Assembly: GCF_002159915.1 (NCBI RefSeq)
Contig: NZ_NFJP01000003.1
Coordinates: forward strand, 62,001 to 126,000
Reading direction: 5' to 3'
Origin: Gordonibacter sp. An230
GTDB lineage: Bacteria; Actinomycetota; Coriobacteriia; Coriobacteriales; Eggerthellaceae
DNA: 64,000 bases
In this document: one piece after another, positions 34,270 to 43,274 of the stretch
How positions within the stretch are numbered: the stretch's first letter is position 1
Layout: each line of letters starts with the position of its first letter
Position numbers and translations under genes: made by a program
The notes under the pieces: generated by a model
Told to the model about the DNA's origin: nothing
Databases searched by the model: none
What the model saw: the letters and a program-made list of their open reading frames with translations, nothing else

Positions 34270-35412
34270 TCAGCCCGCATCCACGTCGATCGGCTCGCGC
34301 TTCCCAGCTGAGCGCTTGCGGCCACGCCACCAGCGGGAAAGGCTGCGCACGAGCCACTCGACGAGCGGGATGGTTAGAAACGCCACCCACGCCGGATGCG
34401 GCGCGTTGTTCACGAAGGCCATCCAGCAGAACCAGCCCACCACGAGGACAGGGTACGCTCCCGACACGAGCGGCGCGGCGCGCCGTCGACTAATAGCGCG
34501 ACCGACCAGATAGTACAGCGGAACGGAGAAGAACAGGAAGAGCCCGACGCCCCACGCCCCTTGGAAGACGCCGAGCAGCAGATACGCGAGGATCACGACG
34601 AGCGGATAGGGAAACCGCGCCCATGCGCTCTCGAACTCGCTCAGATAGTGCTTGCGCACGGGGATGGACTTCCCCACCTCGTCGCCGTACTTCGCGCGGG
34701 CATCGTCAAGCGTGTCGAAGCGCTCGCCGCACACGGTGTAGGCGCACGGCTCGCCCCAGCAGCCATCGGACTCCCAGCCGCGGCGGTACTTCGCATGCGC
34801 GTCCTGCCAGCTGCCGAAACGCTCGCCGTTGATGACGACGTTGTCGCCATCGATAAGCACCTCGTCGTCGCCAAGACCGCTCGACGGACTCTTCACATGA
34901 ATGCCGTTCCACCCCACATGCACCTCGTCGCCCATCTTAGCGTCTTTCACATGCACGCCTTCACGCCACGACACGTGCACGTAGTCGTCGCCATCGAGCA
35001 CGTGGATGCCCCCTAGCCCGACGCTGACCTTGCCTTTCTCGCCAGCATCCTCTTCGCGCGCTTCGGGGCGGGACGAGCGGGCGTCTCCCGCAACCGCGGC
35101 CCCGGCTTCGACGGCAGAGGCGGATGCATGCGGCGGCGCGGCCGAGTCGACCTGCGCGCGATCGGCAGCGCGATCGGCGGCCTCGAAGGCGACGTCGTCC
35201 TTCATCCCGTCGTCGACGTAAAGCAGATCGTCGAGCGACACGCCGTAGAGCTGGGCGAGCGCGATGAGGTTGTCGGTGTCGGGAGACGATTCGGACCGCT
35301 CCCATTTCGAAACGGCCTGCCGCGACACGCCCAGTCGCGCTGCCAGCGCTTCCTGCGAAAGCCCTGCCTGCTTGCGGCGGCTGACCAATCGCTGCGCGAT
35401 CTCCACGTTCAT
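34270..35412 (-). CDS. Membrane-anchored XRE-family regulator with beta-repeat linker
   Basis: A 380-residue protein with an XRE helix-turn-helix at residues 1-60 (AGLSQEALAARLGVSRQAVSKWE), an Ala-rich linker, a middle part with repeated G-IHV/VHV-W units (HVLDGDDYVHVSW, VHVKDAKMGDEVHVGWNG, IHVK) suggesting beta solenoid or DUF4097-like folding, a Trp/Cys region (YRRGWESDGCWGEPCAY) and three C-terminal transmembrane helices. It would bind DNA from the membrane; no target gene is evident. AGGGAAGC precedes the ATG at 35412. Confidence 0.8.
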   Translation of the reverse strand: MNVEIAQRLVSRRKQAGLSQEALAARLGVSRQAVSKWERSESSPDTDNLIALAQLYGVSLDDLLYVDDGMKDDVAFEAADRAADRAQVDSAAPPHASASAVEAGAAVAGDARSSRPEAREEDAGEKGKVSVGLGGIHVLDGDDYVHVSWREGVHVKDAKMGDEVHVGWNGIHVKSPSSGLGDDEVLIDGDNVVINGERFGSWQDAHAKYRRGWESDGCWGEPCAYTVCGERFDTLDDARAKYGDEVGKSIPVRKHYLSEFESAWARFPYPLVVILAYLLLGVFQGAWGVGLFLFFSVPLYYLVGRAISRRRAAPLVSGAYPVLVVGWFCWMAFVNNAPHPAWVAFLTIPLVEWLVRSLSRWWRGRKRSAGKREPIDVDAG

Positions 35413-35493
35413 GACGCTTCCCTTTCTCGTCACGTCCATCACAACTCGTCCTCAAAGGCTACAGTTGCGGAGGGGCACGCACAACCGCTTCTC

Positions 35494-35534
35494 GTTGGAA
35501 TTCCCCGCAAATATTGGTTGCGGGGAATTCCAAC
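35494..35534 (-). terminator. Perfect 17-bp hairpin after the UbiB-like gene
   Basis: GTTGGAATTCCCCGCAA and its exact complement are separated by 7 bases. It lies 17 bp beyond the stop of the UbiB-like gene. No T tract follows on either strand, so it is either a factor-assisted terminator or an mRNA-stabilising 3' hairpin. Confidence 0.6.
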
Positions 35535-35551
35535 TGGGAAAACAGGGAGGT

Positions 35552-37207
35552 TTACAACTTGCGGCGATTGATGTCGACTATCACCCATATGCTGAGGATG
35601 GCAGCGCCCAGATAACCGAAGAACGCGAGCACGGGCACGCCGAGCAGCCGCGGCTCCATAGACGACAGCGACAACATGCTCGAGCCGATGAACAACCCGG
35701 CGATGACGATGCCTATGGTCAACCGGTTGATGATCTTCGCCAGCTTTGAGAGCGGCGCTTCAGATCCCAGCACCTCCATGTTCATCTTCAGCTGCCCGCG
35801 CGTGAGCATCTTGAGCGCCTCGCCCGAGAACCGCGCTGCGTCGAGAGCGCCTTTCGACGACGAGCGCAGCGAGAGGGCCAGATCCTCCATCGCCTGCGCC
35901 AACTCGTCACGCGCGCTCTTCGAGCGCTGGATGTGCGCGTTGATGATGGACACCACGTTGTCGTTGGGAATGAACGGCGCGATGGTGCCCTCAAGCGTCA
36001 CGATGCCGCGCGAGACGCTTGTGATGGATGCGGGCAACGTCACTTTGCATGAACGCGTGAGCAACAAGATGTCGTTGAGGAACATGCCGATGTCAATGTC
36101 GGCCACATCGCAGGAGCCGTAGTCGGTAAGCAGCAGATCGAGGTCGGCCAGAAACCGCGTGTGGTCGATGGCGGCGTTGTCCTTTGCAATGGCGAAGGAC
36201 AGCAGCGCGTCTTTCAGCTCGGTCGCGCTCTCCATGCCCACGGCCTGGATGATGCTGCCGAATCCGGCGCGATCGCGCGGCGAGAGGCGGCCCATGATGC
36301 CGAGGTCGATGTAGACGATCTTGCCGTTGCGGATGAGCAGGTTGCCCGGATGCGGGTCGGCGTGGAAGAACCCGTGGTCGAGGATCTGCGTGGCATAGTT
36401 GTCCAGTATCTTCTCGCCGATCTCCGACAGGTCGTAGCCGGCCGCGCGCAACCGGTCGAGAGCCATGATGGGGATGCCGTCTATATACTCCATCACCAGC
36501 ACGTACTCGCCGCACAGCTCCGGGTACACCTTCGGACAGTCGATGAACGCCACGTCCTTGTTCAGTCGCGCGAACTCCTCGAGGTTGGCGGCCTCGCGCG
36601 CGAAGTCCGTCTCCTCCAAAAACGTGGCCCACAGCTCCTCCACCACGTCGCGCAAGTCGAGCATCTGCTCGTCCTTCATGAAGCGCGACGCACGGCGCGC
36701 GACCATACGCATAATGTCGATATCCTGCGCCATCGTGGCCTTCACGCCGGGACGCTGGATCTTCACGGCCACCGTCTCGCCTGTGGCCAGGCGCGCCTTG
36801 TGCACTTGCGCCAACGACGCACTGCCGAGCGGCGTGGGATCGATGGCGTCGAACACCTCGTCTCTCGCGGCTCCGTATATTTCATCGAGCGCGGCCAATA
36901 TCCGCTCGAACGGCAGCGGATCGCACTCTGTCTGCAGCTTCGCCAACTCGTCGCAGTACGCTTTCGGCAATATCTCCGAGCGCGTGGAAAGCGTCTGGCC
37001 GATCTTCACGAAGCTCGGTCCCAGATCCTCCAGCATGGCGCGGAACTCCTCGGGCGAGAAGCCCCTGAGGAAATGATGCTTCTGCAAGATGGCGTAGATC
37101 TCCCGCAGACGGCGCATGCGCGTCTTGCGGCTCAGGTTGAACCGACCTTCGGGATCCACTTCGGCGTCCGAATTGAAAAAGTATTTGAGCAGGGTGTTCT
37201 CCGCCAT
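35552..37207 (-). CDS. ABC1/UbiB-family atypical kinase
   Basis: A 551-residue UbiB/Coq8-like protein. The KxGQ motif (SFVKIGQTLSTR), the Ala/Ser-rich loop (TPLGSASLAQVHKA), the catalytic Lys in TVAVKIQRPG, the HADPHPGNLLI loop and IDLG metal site are present, and two transmembrane helices close the C-terminus (residues 495-545). The family supports quinone biosynthesis or lipid trafficking at the membrane, with ATPase rather than classical kinase activity; here menaquinone metabolism is the likely context. No strong ribosome site is seen before the ATG at 37207. Confidence 0.93.
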   Translation of the reverse strand: MAENTLLKYFFNSDAEVDPEGRFNLSRKTRMRRLREIYAILQKHHFLRGFSPEEFRAMLEDLGPSFVKIGQTLSTRSEILPKAYCDELAKLQTECDPLPFERILAALDEIYGAARDEVFDAIDPTPLGSASLAQVHKARLATGETVAVKIQRPGVKATMAQDIDIMRMVARRASRFMKDEQMLDLRDVVEELWATFLEETDFAREAANLEEFARLNKDVAFIDCPKVYPELCGEYVLVMEYIDGIPIMALDRLRAAGYDLSEIGEKILDNYATQILDHGFFHADPHPGNLLIRNGKIVYIDLGIMGRLSPRDRAGFGSIIQAVGMESATELKDALLSFAIAKDNAAIDHTRFLADLDLLLTDYGSCDVADIDIGMFLNDILLLTRSCKVTLPASITSVSRGIVTLEGTIAPFIPNDNVVSIINAHIQRSKSARDELAQAMEDLALSLRSSSKGALDAARFSGEALKMLTRGQLKMNMEVLGSEAPLSKLAKIINRLTIGIVIAGLFIGSSMLSLSSMEPRLLGVPVLAFFGYLGAAILSIWVIVDINRRKL

Positions 37208-37254
37208 CGACTACCGCACGGCCCCTTTCGCGGCCCAAAGGCGCGGCGCCCTTC

Positions 37255-37641
37255 CTAAGCGCACGGCTTGGTCGAATCGGCCTGAGCGTCTTCGACGGAG
37301 GCGTCGGAAGCCTCGACAGCGGATGCGTCGCCCACCTCGGCCCCCGTTTGCGCGCGGGCGTCAGCGCGCGCGGCGATCTCGGCGGCCTTCGCGACGAACT
37401 CCGCGCGCTCCTCGGGCGTCATGGCCGCCATGCGCGTCTCGAGCGCATCGTAGCGCACCGCGGCAACCGCCTCTTCGGCCTTGTGCTTGAGCTCGACGTT
37501 GATCTGCCTGCCCTGATCGACCGTGATCTCGCCTTTGGCGATGAGCTGGTCGACCAGCTCCTTGGTCTTCTCGCCCGTTATGGCCATCGCGCCGATACCG
37601 GCCAGAAAGATGTCCTTGAATCCGTCGCTGAGGTGAGCCAT
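37255..37641 (-). CDS. Phasin-like (PhaF/poly-granule-type) small protein
   Basis: A 128-residue protein beginning MAHLSDGFKDIFLAGIGAMA, followed by EKTKELVDQLIAKGEITVDQG, a heptad-rich helical segment and an acidic Ala-rich tail. This matches the phasin-superfamily proteins often found next to UbiB-like kinases in Gram-positive bacteria, and the two genes are 47 bp apart on one strand. AAAGGAGGC precedes the ATG at 37641. It probably helps UbiB activity or membrane association (inference from pairing). Confidence 0.75.
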   Translation of the reverse strand: MAHLSDGFKDIFLAGIGAMAITGEKTKELVDQLIAKGEITVDQGRQINVELKHKAEEAVAAVRYDALETRMAAMTPEERAEFVAKAAEIAARADARAQTGAEVGDASAVEASDASVEDAQADSTKPCA

Positions 37642-37801
37642 GAGAGCCTCCTTTGCCCGCAGTCGTCCGCCGGATGCAGACGACTTCCACACCATGATGC
37701 AACAAATCGAGAAAAAGGGCAATGCGCGCAAACCCTTCGGCGAAGAAGAACGCTGAAACGAAAGAGGCTCACGAGCCGGCAAGACCGCCTGGCGAAGACC
37801 G

Positions 37802-38821
37802 CTACACAGCCCGGTCCGAAGCGAGCGGGCAACGCTCGGACAGAGGCAGCGCCACCTGCGACATCTCGACTGCTTTCGAGGCAGCCGCCTTATGCGCGTC
37901 GGGAGAGGGCCCATCCGCAAAGCCGTCGTCGGCGTCGGAGGCCCGTCGACCCTCCATCCACGTGGCGGCGGCGACGCCGGCCACGATGACGGCGGCACCG
38001 ACAAGCCCCGTCGCCGAAAGCGTCTCCCCCAGGATGACGAAGGAGAACAACGCCGTGAACACCGGCTCGCCCGTCAGGAGCAATGAAACGGTGGAGGACG
38101 GAAGCGAGGTTAGTGCAAGGTTTTGCAGGAAAAACGTGAGACAGGTGCTCAGAAGCGCGAGGAACACGACGACGCCCCACGCCATGGGCTGCACGGACGC
38201 GACGTCCATCGGCTGCTCAAAGGCCAATGCGCACAAAAGAGAGATGGCGAACGAGGCTCCAACCTGGGTGCCGGCGATCGTCGCAGCGTCGAGCTTCTCA
38301 AGGCCGTGCTCCCCGAACACGAGCGCGCCCGCCATGGTCATCGACGACAACAGCGCGAACACCTCGCCCCAGCCGAACGACGGCGCGCCTCCGTTTGCGC
38401 ACAGCAGGTACAACCCTGCCACGACCGCCCCTTGGAACGGGAGAAACGAAAACGGATAACGGCGGCGGTTCACGATCGACGACAGCAGCGGCGCGAACAC
38501 CACAGGCAGCGCCACGAGGAAGCCGACGTTCGTTGCAGTGGTCAGATCGAGCGCCACGTTGCAAGCGATGAACGACAGCGCCATGCACACTGCGGCCGGC
38601 AGCCAATCGCGCACGCGCACCAAGCGCAGCTGGCGCACGATGCGAGGGCCGAGGAAGATGGCGAACACGAGCGCCGCAAGCCCGAAACGGACGACGAGGC
38701 ACCACAGCGGTGTGATGCTCTCATAGGCGATTTTCGTGATGGCGCTTCCCGAGCCGAAAATGACGGTTTGCAGCACCACGCAGGCCACGAACGGCCAACG
38801 GGCGGACGAGCGGCGAGCCAT
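37802..38821 (-). CDS. EamA/DMT-family exporter
   Basis: A 339-residue transporter of ten transmembrane helices in two EamA repeats; the second ends VSLLLTGEPVFTALFSFVILGETLS, a family hallmark. A soluble C-terminal tail of about 45 residues follows. Members export amino acids or other metabolites. The gene is divergent from a LysR regulator at 39154, a classical arrangement in which the regulator controls the exporter. AAGGAGGCC precedes the ATG at 38821. Confidence 0.88.
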   Translation of the reverse strand: MARRSSARWPFVACVVLQTVIFGSGSAITKIAYESITPLWCLVVRFGLAALVFAIFLGPRIVRQLRLVRVRDWLPAAVCMALSFIACNVALDLTTATNVGFLVALPVVFAPLLSSIVNRRRYPFSFLPFQGAVVAGLYLLCANGGAPSFGWGEVFALLSSMTMAGALVFGEHGLEKLDAATIAGTQVGASFAISLLCALAFEQPMDVASVQPMAWGVVVFLALLSTCLTFFLQNLALTSLPSSTVSLLLTGEPVFTALFSFVILGETLSATGLVGAAVIVAGVAAATWMEGRRASDADDGFADGPSPDAHKAAASKAVEMSQVALPLSERCPLASDRAV

Positions 38822-39153
38822 GCGGGCCTCCTTCCGTGCAGGTAGCGCAAGGCATCCGCACCCTGCGCGGAATCGCATTCACGTTGAAGATCGGATTCGT
38901 CTGACATGGTATGGCTTCTTTGTATTAAAGTAAAACGAGAATATCTTTATAAAAATTAAAAATATACTTGTTATTCCTGTTCACAAGCATTACAAAACAG
39001 ACACCCCTCAGCCATTATGCGCAAAAGCGCAGAAAAGCGAGACGGGGGAGGGCGGCGAACAAGAACGCCCGATGGCGCCTCGCTCCCTCCGGGCAGCTTG
39101 AGGACGAAGCCGACCCAGCCGCGAAGACCCGTCCGAAACGAAAGGAGCCGACC
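38822..39153. promoter_or_regulatory. Divergent promoter region of exporter and LysR regulator
   Basis: A 332-bp region whose middle (38910-38985) is strongly AT-rich in an otherwise GC-rich window, with several candidate -10 sequences on both strands. LysR binding here is expected from the arrangement; a clear T-N11-A dyad was not fixed. Confidence 0.45.
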
Positions 39154-40038
39154 ATGGCCAATCAGAAGTACGAGGCGTTTCTCAAAGTGGCCGAGACGGG
39201 AAGCTTCAAACAGGCGGCACTCGAACTGGGCTACACGCAAGCCGGCGTCAGCTACCTCGTGAGCGCTCTCGAGCGCGAATTCGACCTGCCGTTGTTCGTG
39301 AGGGACTACGGAGGCGCGCGCTTGACTGCCGACGGCGCCGAGCTCCTTCCCTGGGTGCGAAGCGTGCGCGCCGACGAGCGTCGGCTCGAGACGCGCGTGG
39401 CCGAGCTCAAGCACCTCGTAAGCGGCGTCGTGCGCGTGGGAGCGTTCACCAGCACGGCCATCCAATGGTTTCCGGGCATGGCGAAATCGTTTCTGGCGCA
39501 GCATCCCGGCATCGACTTGCAGCTCCTCTGCTGCGACGACCAAGACGAGCTCGAAGGGGCCGTATGGCGCGGCGATGCCGATTGCGGCTTTTTCGTCTTC
39601 CCCATCAAGCGCGACCTGCACGCCGTGCCCCTGCGCCACGATCCGCTGCTCGTGGTGCTGCCGCCCGACCACCCGCTGGCCGACGCGCCGTTCGTACCAC
39701 GCGAAACGCTGGCCGACGAGCCCTACATCCGCCTGAAAAGCGGCACGTCGTCGGAGATGGAGTCGCTATTTCGCAACAACGGTGTCGAGCCTTGCGTGCG
39801 CTTCACCATCGACAGCGACTACGCCGTGATGAGCATGGTGAGCGCCGGACTCGGATTCAGCGTGCTCTCGGGCCTCATCTTGCGCGACACGCCGTTTCCG
39901 CTAGCCATCGTTCCGCCCGAAGTGGAGACAAGCCGCGAGATAGCCCTCGCGCTCCGTTCGTTGGACACGGCCTCCACTGCGACGCGCGCCTTCGCCGAGC
40001 ATGCCGAGCGCTGGATATCGGCCACATATGGAGCGTGA
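39154..40038 (+). CDS. LysR-family transcriptional regulator
   Basis: A 294-residue LysR-type regulator. The helix-turn-helix is at residues 1-60 (FLKVAETGSFKQAALELGYTQAGVSYLVSALE); the periplasmic-binding-like effector domain follows (SGVVRVGAFTSTAIQWFPGM, ending at SGLGFSVLSGLIL). AAAGGAGCCG lies before the ATG at 39154. It probably senses a metabolite and activates the divergent EamA exporter. The frame is open upstream to 38968 across AT-rich DNA, which is rejected as promoter. Confidence 0.92.
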   Translation: MANQKYEAFLKVAETGSFKQAALELGYTQAGVSYLVSALEREFDLPLFVRDYGGARLTADGAELLPWVRSVRADERRLETRVAELKHLVSGVVRVGAFTSTAIQWFPGMAKSFLAQHPGIDLQLLCCDDQDELEGAVWRGDADCGFFVFPIKRDLHAVPLRHDPLLVVLPPDHPLADAPFVPRETLADEPYIRLKSGTSSEMESLFRNNGVEPCVRFTIDSDYAVMSMVSAGLGFSVLSGLILRDTPFPLAIVPPEVETSREIALALRSLDTASTATRAFAEHAERWISATYGA

Positions 40039-40645
40039 GCCACGGCATCGAGTCGGGGAGGGGCGCATGAAGACGCCGCGGATATGCCGAGAAACGGAGC
40101 GCGGGAGAACCCGACAGGACAGCGATGAGCAAGGGTGCGGAATCGCTTGGCGAGAACGCTCGAAAGCCGACAGGGGCGGATACCGCGGAAAACCGCCGAC
40201 CGGTTCGCCACAGCAGCGTACCGCCAATCTCCTGTAACGGCAGAGGCCGCAGGAGGCTCCGAGACCGCAGGACGAAAACCTCGGCCCGCACGGCATCCGG
40301 GCTCCCGCTCAGCAGGATTCGACGAAGCCCTTCAGGAATGGGAAGAAGGCTTCCCCTCGCCACCGAACCGCGCTTTGCTCGGTGAGAAGCCGTCCGAACA
40401 GCGCACGATGCGACCCGAGGTTCCGAGCGGCAAACCAAAACCGCAACTCGGTAGCTCACGGTAAAGGATTCTCCGCTTTTTTTCGTTGAGGTCGGCACTT
40501 CGACACGCCCGAGCCAGCCCATCGAAGACGGGGCAGTCGACATCCGAGAGGGCTCGACGAAAGGAGGCTGGAGCCGAGGGGACGGAGCGATCTTCCAACT
40601 CCGGCTCAGAACCCGCTCTTTCGACGCCCATGCGAAAGCGCGACG
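40039..40645. other. 607-bp convergent gap without a gene
   Basis: Lies between the converging LysR and phosphatase genes. Frames on both strands have no domain or ribosome site. No hairpin stands out as a terminator. Confidence 0.4.
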
Positions 40646-41299
40646 TCAGAGCCCGAGCAGGGCGGGCACCTCGGTTCCGTCGGCGCACAGGAAGCTCGGA
40701 TCCTCGGCCGCGAGCACCTCGCGCGGGAACATACCCCACAAAGCCGCCGCCGTGGGGCACCCGGCCGCGTTTCCGGCTTGGATGTCGAAAGGACTGTCGC
40801 CCACATAGAGGCACGCGGCGTTGTCGAGGCCCATGAGATCGCACCCGTGCGCGACAGGACCGGGCGCGGGCTTGTGCTCGGGCCAATCGTCCGATCCCAC
40901 GACGAAATCGAAGCAGTTCTCCAAGCCGAACGTCGCCAGCCCCCGCACGGCGGGCTCATGGCGCTTCGATGTGACCACGCCGAGCGGCACGCCCGCCTCC
41001 CCGAGCCGCTCGAGCATGGGCTTCGTGCCGGGAAATATCCCGATCAGGTCGTCGTGCACTTCGGAATTGCGTTCGCGATACACGCGGCAGAGCTCCCCGT
41101 GAACGGCCTCGCTGTCCGCAAAGTCCCACATCTGGACGGCGAGCGGCTGCCCCACCTTCGCCATGAGCAGTTCGTCGGGCACGGTGCGCCCCAGCACGGC
41201 GCGCACCGTAAAGCGAAACGTCTCCAAGATAAGGTCGTGCGTGTCGAGCAGCGTCCCATCCAAATCGAACAGGACGGCTTGTATCGTGCGAGCAGTCAT
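40646..41299 (-). CDS. HAD-superfamily phosphatase (phosphoglycolate/pyrophosphatase-like)
   Basis: A 217-residue haloacid dehalogenase hydrolase of the Gph/PpaX type. Motif I is VLFDLDGTLLDT (nucleophile D and acid/base D), motif II is VVTSKRH (a Ser where many have Thr precedes K), and motif IV is VGDSPFDIQAG. A helical cap domain separates motifs I and II. It would hydrolyse a small phosphate ester or pyrophosphate; substrate undetermined. TGGAGGAAC precedes the ATG at 41299. Confidence 0.9.
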   Translation of the reverse strand: MTARTIQAVLFDLDGTLLDTHDLILETFRFTVRAVLGRTVPDELLMAKVGQPLAVQMWDFADSEAVHGELCRVYRERNSEVHDDLIGIFPGTKPMLERLGEAGVPLGVVTSKRHEPAVRGLATFGLENCFDFVVGSDDWPEHKPAPGPVAHGCDLMGLDNAACLYVGDSPFDIQAGNAAGCPTAAALWGMFPREVLAAEDPSFLCADGTEVPALLGL

Positions 41300-41516
41300 A
41301 GGTTCCTCCATCGGCGATCGATTCGCGCACGGCTCGAAGAACGACCTCGGCGGCCGGCACGATAAGCCGCAAGGGACGATCCGCCGACCGAGATCGCGAA
41401 GACGGCGAAGGCGCCGCGCGCTTCGCGTGCGCAAGCCATCGGCGTCTTCGCAAGATCGGGCACGGGATCATCCCGCAGCATCGGCTCGCTCCGCATGCGG
41501 CCGTGCATGCGTAACG

Positions 41517-43274
41517 CTATTCAAACAACGCCCCGAATAGGCTCACCTCCGAGCCCCACACTTTCGCATTGCGCTGCGAGAACGCAAGCGCGTCGGTGAG
41601 CGAGTCGAGCGGGATGTCGCGACGGGCGCCCGTGCTGCGACGCTTGATCTCCACCTTCTGCTCGGCCAAGCCGCGCTTGCCCACAACGACCTGCAAAGGC
41701 CAACCGATAAGGTCGGCATCGGCGAACTTCACACCCGCGCGCTCCTTGCGATCGTCGATAGCCACCTCGAAACCGAGCCGCGCCAGATCAGAGGCCAGCT
41801 TTTCGGCAGCGGGCTGCACCTCGTCGTCGCCCACCGCGAGCGGGATCACGCATACGTGAGCCGGGGCGACAGACGGCGGCCAGGCGATGCCCAGCTCATC
41901 GTTGTGCTGCTCGACGATGGCGGCCATGGTGCGCGAGATGCCCACGCCATAGCAGCCCATGAGGAACGGCCGCTCGGAGCCATCCTCGGCCATGAACGTG
42001 GCGCCCATTGCCTTCGAGTACTTGTCGCCAAGCTGGAACACCTGCGACACCTCGATGCCGCGAGCGCCCGCAAGGGGAAGCCCGCACGCGGGACAGCTGT
42101 CGCCGGGCTGCACCACGCACAGGTCGGCCCACTCGTCCACCTCGAAGTCCTCTCCGAGGCGCGCGCCAACGTAGTGGTAGCCGTCGACGTTCGCGCCCAC
42201 GACCCACTTCGGTACCGCTTGCAGGCTGCGCGCCGCGATGACGTGCGCCTCCTCGGGCAAGCCCACCGGGCCCATAGAGCCCTTGTGCAGCCCGAAGCCC
42301 TCCATCTCCTCATCGGAGAGCAGCGTGAAGCCGCCCGCCGCGCGCGCGGCCTTGAGCTCGTTGAGCTCGTGATCGCCGGGGATGAGCAGCACGACCAAAC
42401 GGCCCTCATCGTTTTTGCCGGACAGCGCCTTCACCGTAGAAGACTCGGGGATGTCCAAGAACTCCGCGAGCTCGGCGATGGTGTGCACACCCGGCGTGGC
42501 CACCTTCTCCATAGCCGGCACGTCGTAGACGGTCGGGCGCGCCAGGCAGTCGCCCGCCTCGGCATTGGCCGCCCAGCCGCACGCGCAGTGCACGAGCTCG
42601 GCCTCGCCCGCCTCGGCGAGCGCCATGAACTCGCAGGTCACGTTACCGCCGATCTGGCCAGGGTCGGCCTCGACGGGACGATAGTCCATGTCCATGCGCT
42701 CGCAGATGCGCCCGTAAGCAGCGCTCATCTCGTCGTAGGTCTCCTGCAGGGACTCCTGATCGGCATGGAAGCTGTAGGCGTCCTTCATGATGAACTCGCG
42801 GCTGCGCAGAAGACCGAAGCGCGGACGAATCTCATCGCGGAATTTCACCTGGATCTGATAGAGCGATAGCGGCAGCTCCTTGTATGAGCGCAGCTCGTTG
42901 CGAACAAGCGCAGTGATGAGCTCTTCGTGGGTGGGCCCGAGGCAGAACTCGTGGTCGTGACGATCAATGAGGCGCATGAGCTCGGGGCCGTAGTCGTTCC
43001 AGCGACCGGATTCGTGCCACAATTCCCCGGGCTGCAACGCAGGCATCATGATCTCTTGAGCGCCGATGCCGTCCATCTCCTCACGCACGATGCTCTCCAC
43101 TTTCGCAAGCACTTTCTTGCCAAGCGGCAGGAAGGTGTACACGCCCGAAGCGGTCTTGCGGATGAAGCCCGCGCGCAAGAGCAGCCGGTGGCTCGCGATC
43201 TCCGCGTCGGCAGGATCCTCCTTGAGCGTGGGCGCGTACAGCTCGCTCATGCGCATGATGTTCACGTTCGTCAT
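41517..43274 (-). CDS. proS: Prolyl-tRNA synthetase
   Basis: A 585-residue class II aminoacyl-tRNA synthetase of the bacterial type with the editing (INS) domain. Motif 2 is KFRDEIRPRFGLLRSREF; motif 3 is CYGVGISRTMAAI; the C-terminal anticodon-binding domain ends the protein. The editing domain carries SSTVKALSGK. The ATG at 43274 overlaps the ispG stop as ATGA. The frame is open far upstream only as antisense-like reading of ispG. Last gene of the conserved cluster. Confidence 0.97.
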   Translation of the reverse strand: MTNVNIMRMSELYAPTLKEDPADAEIASHRLLLRAGFIRKTASGVYTFLPLGKKVLAKVESIVREEMDGIGAQEIMMPALQPGELWHESGRWNDYGPELMRLIDRHDHEFCLGPTHEELITALVRNELRSYKELPLSLYQIQVKFRDEIRPRFGLLRSREFIMKDAYSFHADQESLQETYDEMSAAYGRICERMDMDYRPVEADPGQIGGNVTCEFMALAEAGEAELVHCACGWAANAEAGDCLARPTVYDVPAMEKVATPGVHTIAELAEFLDIPESSTVKALSGKNDEGRLVVLLIPGDHELNELKAARAAGGFTLLSDEEMEGFGLHKGSMGPVGLPEEAHVIAARSLQAVPKWVVGANVDGYHYVGARLGEDFEVDEWADLCVVQPGDSCPACGLPLAGARGIEVSQVFQLGDKYSKAMGATFMAEDGSERPFLMGCYGVGISRTMAAIVEQHNDELGIAWPPSVAPAHVCVIPLAVGDDEVQPAAEKLASDLARLGFEVAIDDRKERAGVKFADADLIGWPLQVVVGKRGLAEQKVEIKRRSTGARRDIPLDSLTDALAFSQRNAKVWGSEVSLFGALFE

